64,000 nt of DNA from CAYUIS01 sp964444825 (GTDB lineage: Bacteria; Chloroflexota; Anaerolineae; B4-G1): positions 11,219 through 75,218 of the forward strand of contig CAYUIS010000001.1 of the NCBI GenBank assembly GCA_964444825.1, in the 5' to 3' direction. The notes below the pieces were generated by a model that had not been told where the DNA came from, searched no databases, and saw nothing but the letters and a program-made list of their open reading frames with translations. A program made the translations under genes and the position numbers. Below, in pieces: positions 16,378 to 25,053 of this stretch (the stretch's first letter is position 1; every line of letters starts with the position of its first letter).

Positions 16378-17364
16378 TCAGTGGCTTCTGTGCATCACGT
16401 ACTCGGCGATGGTGTGTAGCATATGCCGGGCGGGGTTGTCGGGAAGGGAGGCTAATGCCTCTTGGCACGTTCTGACATAGGCCTGCGCGTCGGCCAGCGA
16501 GGCCTCGATAGCGCCGGAAGCACAGACCGCATCTATCGCCGCTTGTACGTGTTCCTCATCCCGCAGGCCCGACAGCACAGCGTTTACGCAGCCGTCGCTC
16601 CTGACCCTCTCCAGGTAATACAGGGTTGGCAGGGTGATCAGGCCCTGACGGAGGTCGCTCCCAGCCGGTTTGCCCAACTGGGCCTCGTCGCCGACAAAAT
16701 CGAGCACGTCGTCCACGACCTGAAATGCCATACCCAGCTCCCGACCGAAAAGACGCAAGGCGGCGATTTGGGACTCGTCCGCTCCGGCGAGAATTGCCGC
16801 CATCTCTGTCGAGGCGGCAAAGAGGGAGGCGGTTTTGGCCCCGATGGCACAGGTGTAGGTCTCCCAGTCAGGACGCTGTCTCTGGCTGGCGACCATCTGC
16901 CGGATCTCGCCGGCGCACATTGTGCGCAGGACGGCAGCAAAGACCTTGAACAAACGAGGGTCCTCCAGTTCCGCGACGAGCGACGTGGACTGGCCCAGAA
17001 GATAGTCTCCGGCCAGTATGGCCGCCCCAGCTGGCCACTGCATGTGTAGCGTCTCTCGGCCGCGGCGTATAGAGGCCCCATCCACGACGTCGTCGTGGAT
17101 GAGAGTGGCGGTATGCAACATGTGCACCGCCACCGCCAAACTGTAGAAGGGTTCGAGTCCCGAGTCAAACATCCGTCCCACGAGGAGCACCAGCGCTGGC
17201 CGCAGTTGCTTGCCGCCGCCCAGTGATCGGCGCAACATTGAGCTCAGTGGCTCGTCGACCTGCGCGACTATCTCGTGCACTATGTCTCTCATCCGTTCCA
17301 TTTGGGGATGGATGAATTCCAAAAGGGGGATAACACTCACGGAATCCTCAACTACGTTGTTCAT
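16378..17364 (-). CDS. All-trans polyprenyl diphosphate synthase
   Basis: A 328-residue trans-isoprenyl diphosphate synthase of the IspB/HepT group, elongating an allylic diphosphate with IPP. The first Asp-rich motif is LIHDDVVDGASIRRGRETLH and the second is FQVVDDVLDFVGDEAQLGKPAGSDL. GGGKQLRPALVLL is the N-terminal IPP-binding stretch. The residues just before the first motif are small and aromatic in a pattern fitting a medium-to-long chain, but chain length cannot be fixed by eye. It is the last gene of a UbiA / radical SAM / prenyl synthase operon and may supply the prenyl donor used by that UbiA protein or by menA. Confidence 0.93.
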   Translation of the reverse strand: MNNVVEDSVSVIPLLEFIHPQMERMRDIVHEIVAQVDEPLSSMLRRSLGGGKQLRPALVLLVGRMFDSGLEPFYSLAVAVHMLHTATLIHDDVVDGASIRRGRETLHMQWPAGAAILAGDYLLGQSTSLVAELEDPRLFKVFAAVLRTMCAGEIRQMVASQRQRPDWETYTCAIGAKTASLFAASTEMAAILAGADESQIAALRLFGRELGMAFQVVDDVLDFVGDEAQLGKPAGSDLRQGLITLPTLYYLERVRSDGCVNAVLSGLRDEEHVQAAIDAVCASGAIEASLADAQAYVRTCQEALASLPDNPARHMLHTIAEYVMHRSH

Positions 17365-17388
17365 CCTTCTGTCCTTCTCCTTCTGTCG

Positions 17389-18627
17389 CTAGGCTGGGTG
17401 GATGAAGCAGGAGGGGTCCTCGGCCAGGTGGTCCCCGGTGATGGCCCAAGATCGTCCCCGGCAGCCACCGCACAAACGCCGGTATTCGCACTCGCCGCAG
17501 CGTCCCTGCAATCGATTCTCCCGCTCTCGCAGGTCCCGAAAGATCGGAGACGTTTCCCAGATGGTGGTGAAGGGGGTCTCGCGCACATTGCCGCAGTCCA
17601 CCTCGATAAAGGGGCAGGGCCACACCTCTCCGTTGGGCTTGATGTATACAAACCCTCTCCCCGCCGAGCAGCCGTGGAAGACCGTTTCCGCCAGCCGCAG
17701 AAGCGGCCCGTTGTGGATGCCGGCTCGCTGGAGGAGGAATGGCCAGTACTGCGGCCCCGCCACCGGTTCCATCACCGCCGTGATGTGACTCTGGGCGTCG
17801 GCCATAAAGCGGATCAGCCGTTCGTTAGCGCTCAGATCCAGGGCGGCGTCCTCGATTCCCTGCCCTCGACCCACGGGCACCAGTTGGTACATGATGAGGA
17901 TCGCTGTCCCCAGGTCCTCCACCAGCTCCATCATCGCTTCCAACTGGTCGATATTGTACTCCATAGCTGTGATGTTTATGTGGAGTGGAATGCCGGCCCG
18001 TCGCAGGGCGTATATCCCTTCCAGAGCGGCGTCGAAAGCACCAGGCTGGCCCCGTACAAAGTCGTGGGTCTCTGCATCCAAGCCGTCCAGGCTCACCGCG
18101 CCGATCACCACGCCGTAGCGGCGTAGCTTTCGTGCCACCGCGTCGTCGATCAGGGTGGCGTTGGTGGCGAGCGTGTTGGAAAAGCCCAGCGCCTGCGAGT
18201 AGGCCAGCAGCTCAAAGAGATCGTCGCGCACCAACGGCTCGCCGCCGGTATAGGCCATCATACGGAACTCGCCCACCTCGGCCAGTTGATCTATGAGGCG
18301 CTTGGCCTCCTCGGTGTTCAGTTCATCGGCCGCCGGTTTGCCACCGGACGCGTGGCAGTGGATGCAGTGCAGGTTACATCCCGCCGTCATCTCCCACACC
18401 GGGTGGGCAGGAAAGCCAATACAGCCCATACCTCGCGATCCCGCGGCCCCAGGAATACACTTGAAGCCATAGTTGGCGACCCAGCGCGGCAACTGTCTCC
18501 ATCGTGCCAGCGCGCCGATATAGAGCGCGCTCCCCATCTGCCGCAGGAGCAGGCTCGGGGGCCACCAATAGGGGCGTACCTTGCGTTCGGGGCGTTCTCC
18601 CCAGGTATCTATCCAGTTTTCCATCAT
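17389..18627 (-). CDS. Radical SAM/SPASM-domain protein
   Basis: A 412-residue radical SAM enzyme. The cluster motif is TAGCNLHCIHCHASGG (CxxxCxxC), followed by YTGGEPLVRDDLFEL. The C-terminal SPASM region holds the auxiliary cluster cysteines (HGCSAGRGF, WPCPFIEVDCGNVR, CGECEYRRLCGGCRGR, DPSC). Such proteins modify peptides or make cofactors and haem-like compounds. An extra N-terminal segment of about 75 residues (VRPYWWPPSLLLRQMGSALYI) is hydrophobic and could contact the membrane. It starts two bases after the UbiA gene ends and lies 24 bases before the prenyl synthase, so a role in making or altering a prenylated compound is a reasonable inference. The substrate is unknown. Confidence 0.88.
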   Translation of the reverse strand: MMENWIDTWGERPERKVRPYWWPPSLLLRQMGSALYIGALARWRQLPRWVANYGFKCIPGAAGSRGMGCIGFPAHPVWEMTAGCNLHCIHCHASGGKPAADELNTEEAKRLIDQLAEVGEFRMMAYTGGEPLVRDDLFELLAYSQALGFSNTLATNATLIDDAVARKLRRYGVVIGAVSLDGLDAETHDFVRGQPGAFDAALEGIYALRRAGIPLHINITAMEYNIDQLEAMMELVEDLGTAILIMYQLVPVGRGQGIEDAALDLSANERLIRFMADAQSHITAVMEPVAGPQYWPFLLQRAGIHNGPLLRLAETVFHGCSAGRGFVYIKPNGEVWPCPFIEVDCGNVRETPFTTIWETSPIFRDLRERENRLQGRCGECEYRRLCGGCRGRSWAITGDHLAEDPSCFIHPA

Positions 18628-18628
18628 C

Positions 18629-19549
18629 TCAGCTCACAAAAGCGAACACATAGGCCGCCGTCGTGCCCAGGTTGACCACCAGATTGGCGGCACAGAGCCG
18701 TTCCAGCGTATTCCGGTCCCGCCAGCCTCCCCGCATCATCAGCACGACCAGGGCTAGAGAGACGATCAGGACGGGCAGGTAGACCCACAGAGCCCGGGCC
18801 GGTACGCCGCGGCTCAGGGAGAGCAGCATCGCCACCCAACTGCCCAGGCTGACAAAGCCATAAACCAGGGCTGCCCGTTCCCTTCCCAGACGCACCACCA
18901 TGTTGGTTTTCCCTGTCGCCGAATCGGCGGGGTAATCCGGATACTCGTTGAGCAGGATGACGTTAAAGATGGTAAAGCCGATGGGGACCGCCAGCCAGTG
19001 GACCAGCGGCGCGATGGCGCCTGTCTGTAAGTAGTATCCCACAGCTACCGGCAGCCAGCCGTAGCATAAGGCGATCCACAGCTCGCCCACGCCGGTGCTC
19101 ACCCAGCGCACCGGCCGGGTCGAGTAAAAGAACCCACCCAACAACCCCAGGACGGCAAAGACGACGGTCCAGGGTCCTGTGTGGTAAACAAGCTGGAGGA
19201 TCAATGCCACCCCAATGGCCAACGCCAGGCAGGCGACGGAGGCCCACAGCGGGGCCCGGCGGGGCACCAGACCACTCTGCAGCACGCCAGAGCCGCCGGC
19301 AAAGCTGCTGCGTCCCAGGCGACCCGAGATGGCGTCTTCGTCATAGTCCCAGTATTCCCCGGCGTAGTAGGTGGCCAGCATCACGAACACGACGCCCAGC
19401 GTACCCCAGATGCAGACGTCCCAACGGAACGCGCCGCCCAGTCGCCACGCCAGCACGCCCCCCAGGATGAAGGGCAACACGCCCACGGAGTGGAAAGGCG
19501 CCCGGGAAAGGGCCAGCCAGGCCGACAACTTTTCACTCGTCTTTGACAC
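18629..19549 (-). CDS. UbiA-family prenyltransferase, second MenA-like paralogue
   Basis: A 306-residue integral membrane prenyltransferase. The first metal motif is altered to AGEYWDYDEDA where menA in this window has TNDYFDHTWGSDE. The second, EYPDYPADSATGK, is conserved. The rest follows the MenA pattern (FAGGSGVLQSG, FYSTRPVRWVSTGVGE). The GTG start has GGAGGG upstream. It heads an operon with a radical SAM protein and a polyprenyl synthase. The changed first motif and the partners suggest an acceptor other than dihydroxynaphthoate. This is inference from context; the family assignment itself is firm. Confidence 0.88.
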   Translation of the reverse strand: MSKTSEKLSAWLALSRAPFHSVGVLPFILGGVLAWRLGGAFRWDVCIWGTLGVVFVMLATYYAGEYWDYDEDAISGRLGRSSFAGGSGVLQSGLVPRRAPLWASVACLALAIGVALILQLVYHTGPWTVVFAVLGLLGGFFYSTRPVRWVSTGVGELWIALCYGWLPVAVGYYLQTGAIAPLVHWLAVPIGFTIFNVILLNEYPDYPADSATGKTNMVVRLGRERAALVYGFVSLGSWVAMLLSLSRGVPARALWVYLPVLIVSLALVVLMMRGGWRDRNTLERLCAANLVVNLGTTAAYVFAFVS

Positions 19550-19655
19550 GGTATCCCTCCTCGGAAGCCATCAGGTGGCAGACTGGCAGAGTCTAGTGGG
19601 GCCGTGGATTCGACACGGTGGCTTTGTCTATGTATACGTAGAAAGCGCCGATGTG

Positions 19656-19683
19656 TTGTATCTCCTGTCGTTTCTGGTAAAAT
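19656..19683 (+). promoter_or_regulatory. Possible promoter for the small membrane protein
   Basis: TTGTAT at 19656-19661 and TAAAAT at 19678-19683, with a 16-base spacer, 51 bases before the start at 19735. It lies in the divergent gap between the UbiA gene and the small membrane protein. Confidence 0.5.
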
Positions 19684-19734
19684 GGAATTTACACACATTC
19701 CCTGTGGAACCATCAATTGCTCGGAGTGGTTACG

Positions 19735-20115
19735 ATGAAGACGCTTGACAGACAATGGAAAGAGCTTGTGATGGAAATCACCGCTTTTTCCCTGGTGATC
19801 GTTTTTGTCTCCTTGCTGTGGAGAAACAACCTGTTGCTCTTTTTCATTATGCTGATCGAGTGCTCGGTGGCGCTCTATCTGTGGCACGATCGACTGGAAC
19901 TGTGTTTCTTTTTTATCATCGCTGTGTTGGGATCCCTGGCCGAGGCCGTGTTCGTCCATTTTGGCGTGTGGCAATATGCCAATCCTAGCTTCCTGGGTAT
20001 GCCAGGGTGGTTCCCCCTGGCTTTTGGGACGACCGGTCTGATCGGGGCGCGATTGGCGCGCACCTTGACCGCGATATGGGATAGCACAAGCCCCTCGCCT
20101 GCTTCTGAAGGGTGA
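19735..20115 (+). CDS. Small membrane protein of unknown function
   Basis: 126 residues with three or four hydrophobic segments (EITAFSLVIVFVSLLW, LLLFFIMLIECSVALYLW, CFFFIIAVLGSLAEAVFVHFGVW). These are followed by a conserved-looking WQYANPSFLGMPGWFPLAFGTTGLIGARL, a pattern seen in some uncharacterised integral membrane proteins. I chose the ATG at 19735 with GGAG eight bases upstream over the TTG at 19717. It is a single gene, divergent from the prenyltransferase operon, and I cannot assign a function. Confidence 0.65.
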   Translation: MKTLDRQWKELVMEITAFSLVIVFVSLLWRNNLLLFFIMLIECSVALYLWHDRLELCFFFIIAVLGSLAEAVFVHFGVWQYANPSFLGMPGWFPLAFGTTGLIGARLARTLTAIWDSTSPSPASEG

Positions 20116-20316
20116 GCTGGCTTGTTGCGCCAGGTCGGGTTCCTCGGCCCCTTTTCGGTCAGTTCAGGCGCACAGGGATCACTCGTGTACAGTCTCGGCC
20201 CCTCCACCGGGCACCGATCTGGTGGTGGGTGACGCCTCATTGGGCGGCACTATACCACAAGGACGACGGGTTGCCAATACATCGTGTTCCCGTTTCCCGG
20301 CGTTTTTCTCCTTCAC

Positions 20317-20346
20317 TTGACAGGCAAGGCAGGTTGATAGTATAAA
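20317..20346 (+). promoter_or_regulatory. Promoter of the acyl-CoA ligase operon
   Basis: A consensus TTGACA at 20317-20322 and TATAAA at 20341-20346 with an 18-base spacer, 20 bases before the ATG of the acyl-CoA ligase. The GGGGAGG ribosome site lies between. Bases 20116-20316 hold no gene that I can support. Confidence 0.65.
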
Positions 20347-20365
20347 TGGCAAGGGGAGGTGTGCT

Positions 20366-22066
20366 ATGACCAAGGAAAAGCCCTGGCTGAGGTTCTACGA
20401 ATCCCACGTTCCGGAACACATCAATTACCCCAATATGACTTTGCCGGTAGCTCTGGAGCAGACGGCGCTCAGGCATCCAGATCAGCCGGCGATGGCCTTT
20501 AAAGGCAATTGGTTCTCCTACCAGGCATTTGACCAGGCTGTCGACCGCTTCACCACCGCATTACAGGGATTGGGCGTCGATAGAGGCGACCGGGTGGCCG
20601 TTCATCTGCCCAATTGCCCCCAGTTCCCCGTCGCTTACTATGCTGTCCTGCGGGCCGGCGGCGTGGTTGTGCCCTGCAATCCCATCTATACCGCTCGGGA
20701 GATGAAACACCAGCTCGTCGACTCTGGTACGGAGGTCATTGTCACGCTCAGTGCGATGTATCCGATCATCAAGCAGATCCGATCCGAGACCCAACTACGG
20801 CACGTCATCGTTGCCAAGATCAAGACCTACTTTCCGCGATTCCTCAAGTTGCTTTTTACGCTGCTTGTGGAAAAGAGAACGGGCCACCGGGTGGAGATCT
20901 CGGGCGACGCGGACACCTCCTGGTTTATGGATCAGCTTGTTGCAGCGAGGTCGGTGCCCCGACGGGTGCCGGTCGCCTGGGACGACACCGCGGTGTTGAT
21001 GTATACGGGCGGCACCACCGGCGTCTCCAAAGGGGCGCAGCTCACGCACAAGAATATCCTGGTCAATGCGTGTCAGACCAACGTCTGGGTCAACGCGGGT
21101 CAAGCAGATGAAAGCACGCTGACGACACTGCCCTTGTTCCACAGCTATGGCATGACGATGTGTATGAACGCGAGTGTTCTGTCGGGCGGTACCATGATCT
21201 TGATCCCCGATCCTCGGGATACGGATGACATTCTGAAGAGCATCGACAAGTACCACCCTGCCTACTATCCTGGCGTGCCGGCGATGTACGTCGCCATCAA
21301 CAACCATCCCCGGGCGAGCAGGTATGATCTTGGCTCTATCAAGGCCTGTTGTAGCGGCGCTGCTCCGCTACCGATGGAAGTGCAACAGCGCTTTCAGGAG
21401 CTGACCGGCGGCCGGCTGGTGGAGGGATACGGCCTCAGCGAGGCATCCCCCGTGACCCACGGGAATCCTACCTACGGGGAGAGCCGCATCGGCACGATTG
21501 GTATACCCTGGCCCGATACCGAGGTCAAGATCGTGGACGCTGACACAGGTGAGATGGAGGTGGGGGTGGGTGAGGTAGGCGAGCTATGTATCCGCGGTCC
21601 CCAGGTTATGAAGGGCTACTGGAATATGCCGACCGAGACGGCCAATGCCCTGCGGGTTCATCTGACGGGCGGCGATCCCTGGCTCCACACCGGCGACCTG
21701 GCCCGAATGGACCAGGATGGCTACTTTCAGATCGTGGACCGCAAGAAGGACATGATCCTGGGTGCGGGCGGATACAACATCTATCCTCGGGAGATCGAGG
21801 ACGTGCTGTACGAGCATCCCAAGGTCCTGGAGGCTGCCGCCGCCGGTGTCCCGGTCCCGGGCAAGGGCGAGCGGGTCAAGGTGTACATCGTGCTCAAACC
21901 GGGCCAGACGGCGACGGAAGAAGAGATTATCGAGTTCTGCCGGGAGAACCTGGCCCCCTACAAGGTGCCACGGTTTGTCGAGTTTCGCGACGATCTGCCC
22001 AAGACCCTGGTGGGCAAGATCCTGCGCCGCGCGTTGGTGGAAGAGGAGGCAGAACGTACAAGGTAA
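20366..22066 (+). CDS. AMP-forming acyl-CoA ligase (FadD-like)
   Basis: A 566-residue adenylate-forming enzyme that activates a carboxylic acid to its CoA thioester via an acyl-AMP. The ATP loop is MYTGGTTGVSKGAQLTH, followed by VEGYGLSEASPVTH (A5), WLHTGDLARMDQDGYFQIVDRKKDMI (A7-A8) and the catalytic Lys in PKTLVGKILRR (A10). It resembles medium/long-chain fatty acid ligases, but the chain length is not readable. The neighbours (hydratase/dehydrogenase and thiolase) make it the entry step of a beta-oxidation-type route. A 4-hydroxybutyrate-CoA ligase role is an alternative. The stop lies within a 19-base tandem duplication. Confidence 0.93.
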   Translation: MTKEKPWLRFYESHVPEHINYPNMTLPVALEQTALRHPDQPAMAFKGNWFSYQAFDQAVDRFTTALQGLGVDRGDRVAVHLPNCPQFPVAYYAVLRAGGVVVPCNPIYTAREMKHQLVDSGTEVIVTLSAMYPIIKQIRSETQLRHVIVAKIKTYFPRFLKLLFTLLVEKRTGHRVEISGDADTSWFMDQLVAARSVPRRVPVAWDDTAVLMYTGGTTGVSKGAQLTHKNILVNACQTNVWVNAGQADESTLTTLPLFHSYGMTMCMNASVLSGGTMILIPDPRDTDDILKSIDKYHPAYYPGVPAMYVAINNHPRASRYDLGSIKACCSGAAPLPMEVQQRFQELTGGRLVEGYGLSEASPVTHGNPTYGESRIGTIGIPWPDTEVKIVDADTGEMEVGVGEVGELCIRGPQVMKGYWNMPTETANALRVHLTGGDPWLHTGDLARMDQDGYFQIVDRKKDMILGAGGYNIYPREIEDVLYEHPKVLEAAAAGVPVPGKGERVKVYIVLKPGQTATEEEIIEFCRENLAPYKVPRFVEFRDDLPKTLVGKILRRALVEEEAERTR

Positions 22067-22094
22067 GCACATAATTACAAGGTAAGCACATAAT
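22057..22094. repeat. 19-base perfect tandem duplication
   Basis: TACAAGGTAAGCACATAAT occurs twice, back to back (22057-22075 and 22076-22094). The first copy contains the last codons and TAA stop of the acyl-CoA ligase. The second ends against the AAGGAGG ribosome site of the next gene. Confidence 0.9.
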
Positions 22095-22108
22095 AAGGAG
22101 GACCTGCT

Positions 22109-24532
22109 ATGAGCTACGGTATTAACCGAGTCACCGTCATTGGCGCAGGCACGATGGGAGCAGCCATCGCCGCTCACGTGGCTAACGCCGGCATTCCTGC
22201 GACCCTACTGGACGTCGTCCCCCGAGGGCTGACGCCGGCCGAGGAGGCCAAGGGGCTGACCCTCGACCACCCGGCGGTGCGCAACCGGGTCGTTAATGAG
22301 GGGTGGCAGCGCTGTGTCAAGGCTCGTCCGGCCAGCCTGTTCGCCAAGGACGTGGCCGAGCGCGTCGCGCTGGGCAACCTGGAGGACGACTTTGATCGGG
22401 TGGGCCAGGCAGACTGGATTGTCGAGGCGATCATCGAGCGGCTCGACATCAAGCAGCAGGTGATGGCCCGTATTGAAGGGACACGCAAGCCGGGCAGTAT
22501 CGTGTCCACCAACACCTCGGGCATTCCCATCAAGGATATTGCTGACGGGCGCTCGGCTGACTTTAAGGCCCACTTTTTGGGCACGCACTTTTTCAATCCG
22601 CCCCGCTACCTCAAGCTACTGGAGATCATCCCTCACACCGAGACCGACCCCGAGATCGTCGAGTTCATGAAAGAGTTTAGCACACGGACGTTGGGCAAGG
22701 GGGTGGTGGTCTGCAAGGACACCCCCAACTTTATTGCCAATCGCTTTATCTCGGTCGTCGGGGCCTACACCCTCAACTATGCCCTCGACAACGGCTACAC
22801 CATCGAGGAGGTGGATAGCCTCACCGGGCCGATCGTCGGCCATCCCAAGACGGCCACCTTCCGGCTGTACGACCTGGTCGGCATCGACGTGATGGCCCAC
22901 GTGAACACCAACCTCTATCCAGCCATCTCTCACGATCCCTTCCGGGAGGAGCTGAAGCACGAGAAAAGCGCCGCCCTCGTCGAGGCCATGTTGGAGCACA
23001 AATGGCTGGGTAACAAGACCAGGCAGGGCTTTTACAAGCGGGTGGATACCGAGGAAGGACGCCAATTCTGGATCCTGGACCCCGACACGATGGCGTACCA
23101 GCCGCCTGCCAAAACACGCTTCGAGTCGGTGGGCCGGCACAAGGGTGTGGAGGACGTGGGTCAGCGCATCAACAAGCTCTGCGCCGAGGACGACCGTGCG
23201 GGGCAATTCATCTGGGCCACCACCGCCTTTGGGCTCAACTATGCTGCCCACGTGATACCCGAGATCGCCGATGATATCGTCTCCATCGACAACGCCAACA
23301 GGTGGGGATTCAACCACGAGCTTGGCCCGTTCGAGATCTGGGATGCGCTGGGCGTGGCCGAATCAGTGGCGCGCATGGAAGCCGAGGATATGACGGTCAC
23401 ACCCTGGGTCAAGGAGATGCTGGCGACCGGGCACGACAGCTTCTACAAGCGGGAGGATGGCCGCCTGGTCTACTATGACCCGGGCAGCAAGGACTATGTC
23501 GTCGCAGAGACCGATCCCCGCGCCATCGTCCTGCAGGACGTCAAAGCGGATGGCAAGCGGGTTGTCGCCAGCAATCTCGGCGCTAGTCTAGTCGACATCG
23601 GTGACGGCGTCCTCTGCCTGGAGGTCCACACCAAGATGAATGCCCTGGATGAGGACGTCATCAAGATGGCGGTCCAGGCCAGGGAGGCGTTGGAAAAGGA
23701 CTGGGTAGGTCTGGTCGTCGGCAACCAGGGCGAGCACTTTGGCGCTGGGGCCAATCTTTTCCTATTCGCTATGGCCGCGCAGCAGGGAGAGTGGGAGCGG
23801 CTGGAGACGGCGGTCAGAGCCCTCCAAGACGGGCTGATGGCCTTCCGCTACAGCTCTAAACCGGTGGTCACCGCACCGTTTAACATGGTGCTGGCCGGGG
23901 CGGCGGAGGTCATGATGGGCTCGTCAGCGATCTGTGCGGCGGCCGAGTCGTACATCGGCCAGGTGGAGGCCGGGGTGGGGTTGGTTCCGGCTGCCGGTGG
24001 CTGCAAGGAGTTGGTGCGCCGTGTGATCTCTCCGGTGCTCAGGTACACGCCCGACGCCGACCCGCTTCCCTTTATGCAGCGGGTCTTTGAGATGATTGCC
24101 CTGGCCAAGGTCAGCGCCAGCGCAGTGGAGGCTCGCCAGTGGGGATTCCTCACGCCTGCTGACCGGATCGTCATGAACCGCGATCACCTGCTGCACGAAG
24201 CGAAACGTATGGTGCTAGAGATGGCCGAGTCAGATTACCACCCGCCGGTGCGCGGCAAGGAAATCTGGGCTATGGGAGCCAATGGCCTGGCCGCGTTGGA
24301 GGTCATGGTCTGGGGCTTGAAAGAGGCTGGCTATGCTTCCGAACACGACGCCCTCGTCGCCGAAAAGACGGCCTATATCCTGTGTGGCGGCAAGCTCAGC
24401 AAGCCGCAGTGGGTGGACCCGCAGTATATCCTCGACCTGGAGCGTGAGGCGTTCCTGTCGCTGTTGGGCGAGCAAAAGACGATTGACCGCATGTGGCACA
24501 TGCTCAACACGGGGAAGCCACTTAGGAATTAG
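22109..24532 (+). CDS. 3-hydroxyacyl-CoA dehydrogenase / enoyl-CoA hydratase fusion (FadN-like)
   Basis: An 807-residue bifunctional enzyme. Residues 1 to about 420 are the NAD-dependent dehydrogenase: VTVIGAGTMGAAIAAHVANAG (Rossmann), FLGTHFFNPPRYLKLLEIIP with the catalytic His, and KDTPNFIANRF. Residues of about 490-700 are a crotonase domain: LEVHTKMNALDEDVI, oxyanion-hole GEHFGAGANL, then Glu residues in AGAAEVMMGSS and IGQVEAGVGLVPAAGG. The order dehydrogenase-hydratase matches FadN of Bacillus and the archaeal crotonyl-CoA hydratase/3-hydroxybutyryl-CoA dehydrogenase, and is opposite to E. coli FadB. The last codons and the stop (LRN-stop) come from an inserted AATT-rich repeat, so the original C-terminus may have been slightly different. 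Confidence 0.94.
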   Translation: MSYGINRVTVIGAGTMGAAIAAHVANAGIPATLLDVVPRGLTPAEEAKGLTLDHPAVRNRVVNEGWQRCVKARPASLFAKDVAERVALGNLEDDFDRVGQADWIVEAIIERLDIKQQVMARIEGTRKPGSIVSTNTSGIPIKDIADGRSADFKAHFLGTHFFNPPRYLKLLEIIPHTETDPEIVEFMKEFSTRTLGKGVVVCKDTPNFIANRFISVVGAYTLNYALDNGYTIEEVDSLTGPIVGHPKTATFRLYDLVGIDVMAHVNTNLYPAISHDPFREELKHEKSAALVEAMLEHKWLGNKTRQGFYKRVDTEEGRQFWILDPDTMAYQPPAKTRFESVGRHKGVEDVGQRINKLCAEDDRAGQFIWATTAFGLNYAAHVIPEIADDIVSIDNANRWGFNHELGPFEIWDALGVAESVARMEAEDMTVTPWVKEMLATGHDSFYKREDGRLVYYDPGSKDYVVAETDPRAIVLQDVKADGKRVVASNLGASLVDIGDGVLCLEVHTKMNALDEDVIKMAVQAREALEKDWVGLVVGNQGEHFGAGANLFLFAMAAQQGEWERLETAVRALQDGLMAFRYSSKPVVTAPFNMVLAGAAEVMMGSSAICAAAESYIGQVEAGVGLVPAAGGCKELVRRVISPVLRYTPDADPLPFMQRVFEMIALAKVSASAVEARQWGFLTPADRIVMNRDHLLHEAKRMVLEMAESDYHPPVRGKEIWAMGANGLAALEVMVWGLKEAGYASEHDALVAEKTAYILCGGKLSKPQWVDPQYILDLEREAFLSLLGEQKTIDRMWHMLNTGKPLRN

Positions 24533-24552
24533 GAATTCGGAATTGCGAATTA
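24523..24552. repeat. AATT-rich repeat, left flank of four-helix-bundle cassette
   Basis: Runs of GGAATT and GCGAATT words (TAGGAATTAGGAATTCGG, then AATTGCGAATTA). It overlaps the end of the hydratase/dehydrogenase gene. Matching words reappear at 24984-25036 on the other side of the small gene. Confidence 0.75.
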
Positions 24553-24564
24553 GGGGGAGAGAAG

Positions 24565-24987
24565 ATGAGGAGCAGCAGCAAGCCAGCGAGTTTTGAGGAG
24601 TGGCGGGATGGCGTAACGGTCAAGATGGCCTCGTCGCCGCTGTGGGACTCGATTGGCTACCAGAAAGCGCTGTTTCTGTATGACCTCGCCTGGTTCGATT
24701 GCGGGAGCCTGGCGCAAGACTTACGCGGGAAAGCAATCGCGCAACAACTCATCCGCAGTGCTGGCTCGATTAGTGCCAATATGGAAGAGGGGTACGGCCG
24801 TGGATTTGGCAGGGATTATGCCCGCTTTCTGGGTTATGCCCTCGGCTCCGCCCGCGAGACCCAGGGCTGGTATTTCCGGGCCAGGCATTTGCTATCGGAG
24901 GACGTCGTAGAGCATCGCTGTGCCTTCGCAGACGAGGTTATCGCCCTCCTGGTGACAACTATCAAGCAGCAGAAGGGAAGAAAGTAG
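24565..24987 (+). CDS. Four-helix bundle protein (23S rRNA intervening-sequence family)
   Basis: 140 residues with the family pattern: an N-terminal helix with ALFLYDLAW, then LRGKAIAQQLIRSAGSISANMEEGYGRG, then FLGYALGSARETQGWYFRARHLL. The IRSAGSISANMEEGYGR core is diagnostic of the four-helix bundle/IVP family, which is often found in 23S rRNA intervening sequences or on mobile repeats; its function is not established. It is unrelated to the fatty-acid genes on either side and is flanked by AATT-rich repeats. The ATG has GGGGGAG upstream, partly within the repeat end. The stop is made by the right-hand repeat. It is probably a recent insertion. Confidence 0.88.
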   Translation: MRSSSKPASFEEWRDGVTVKMASSPLWDSIGYQKALFLYDLAWFDCGSLAQDLRGKAIAQQLIRSAGSISANMEEGYGRGFGRDYARFLGYALGSARETQGWYFRARHLLSEDVVEHRCAFADEVIALLVTTIKQQKGRK

Positions 24988-25036
24988 GAATTGCGAGTTC
25001 GGAATTGCGAATTCGCAACTCGCAATTCGCAATTTG
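24984..25036. repeat. AATT-rich inverted repeat, right flank of cassette
   Basis: Contains GAATTGCGAGTTCGGAATTG, then a fold-back GAATTCGCAACTCGCAATTC. It shares the GGAATTGCGAATT word with 24523-24552. It contributes the stop of the four-helix-bundle gene and ends just before the ribosome site (TAGGAG) of the thiolase. Confidence 0.75.
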
Positions 25037-25053
25037 CCCATAGGAGTAGAGAG

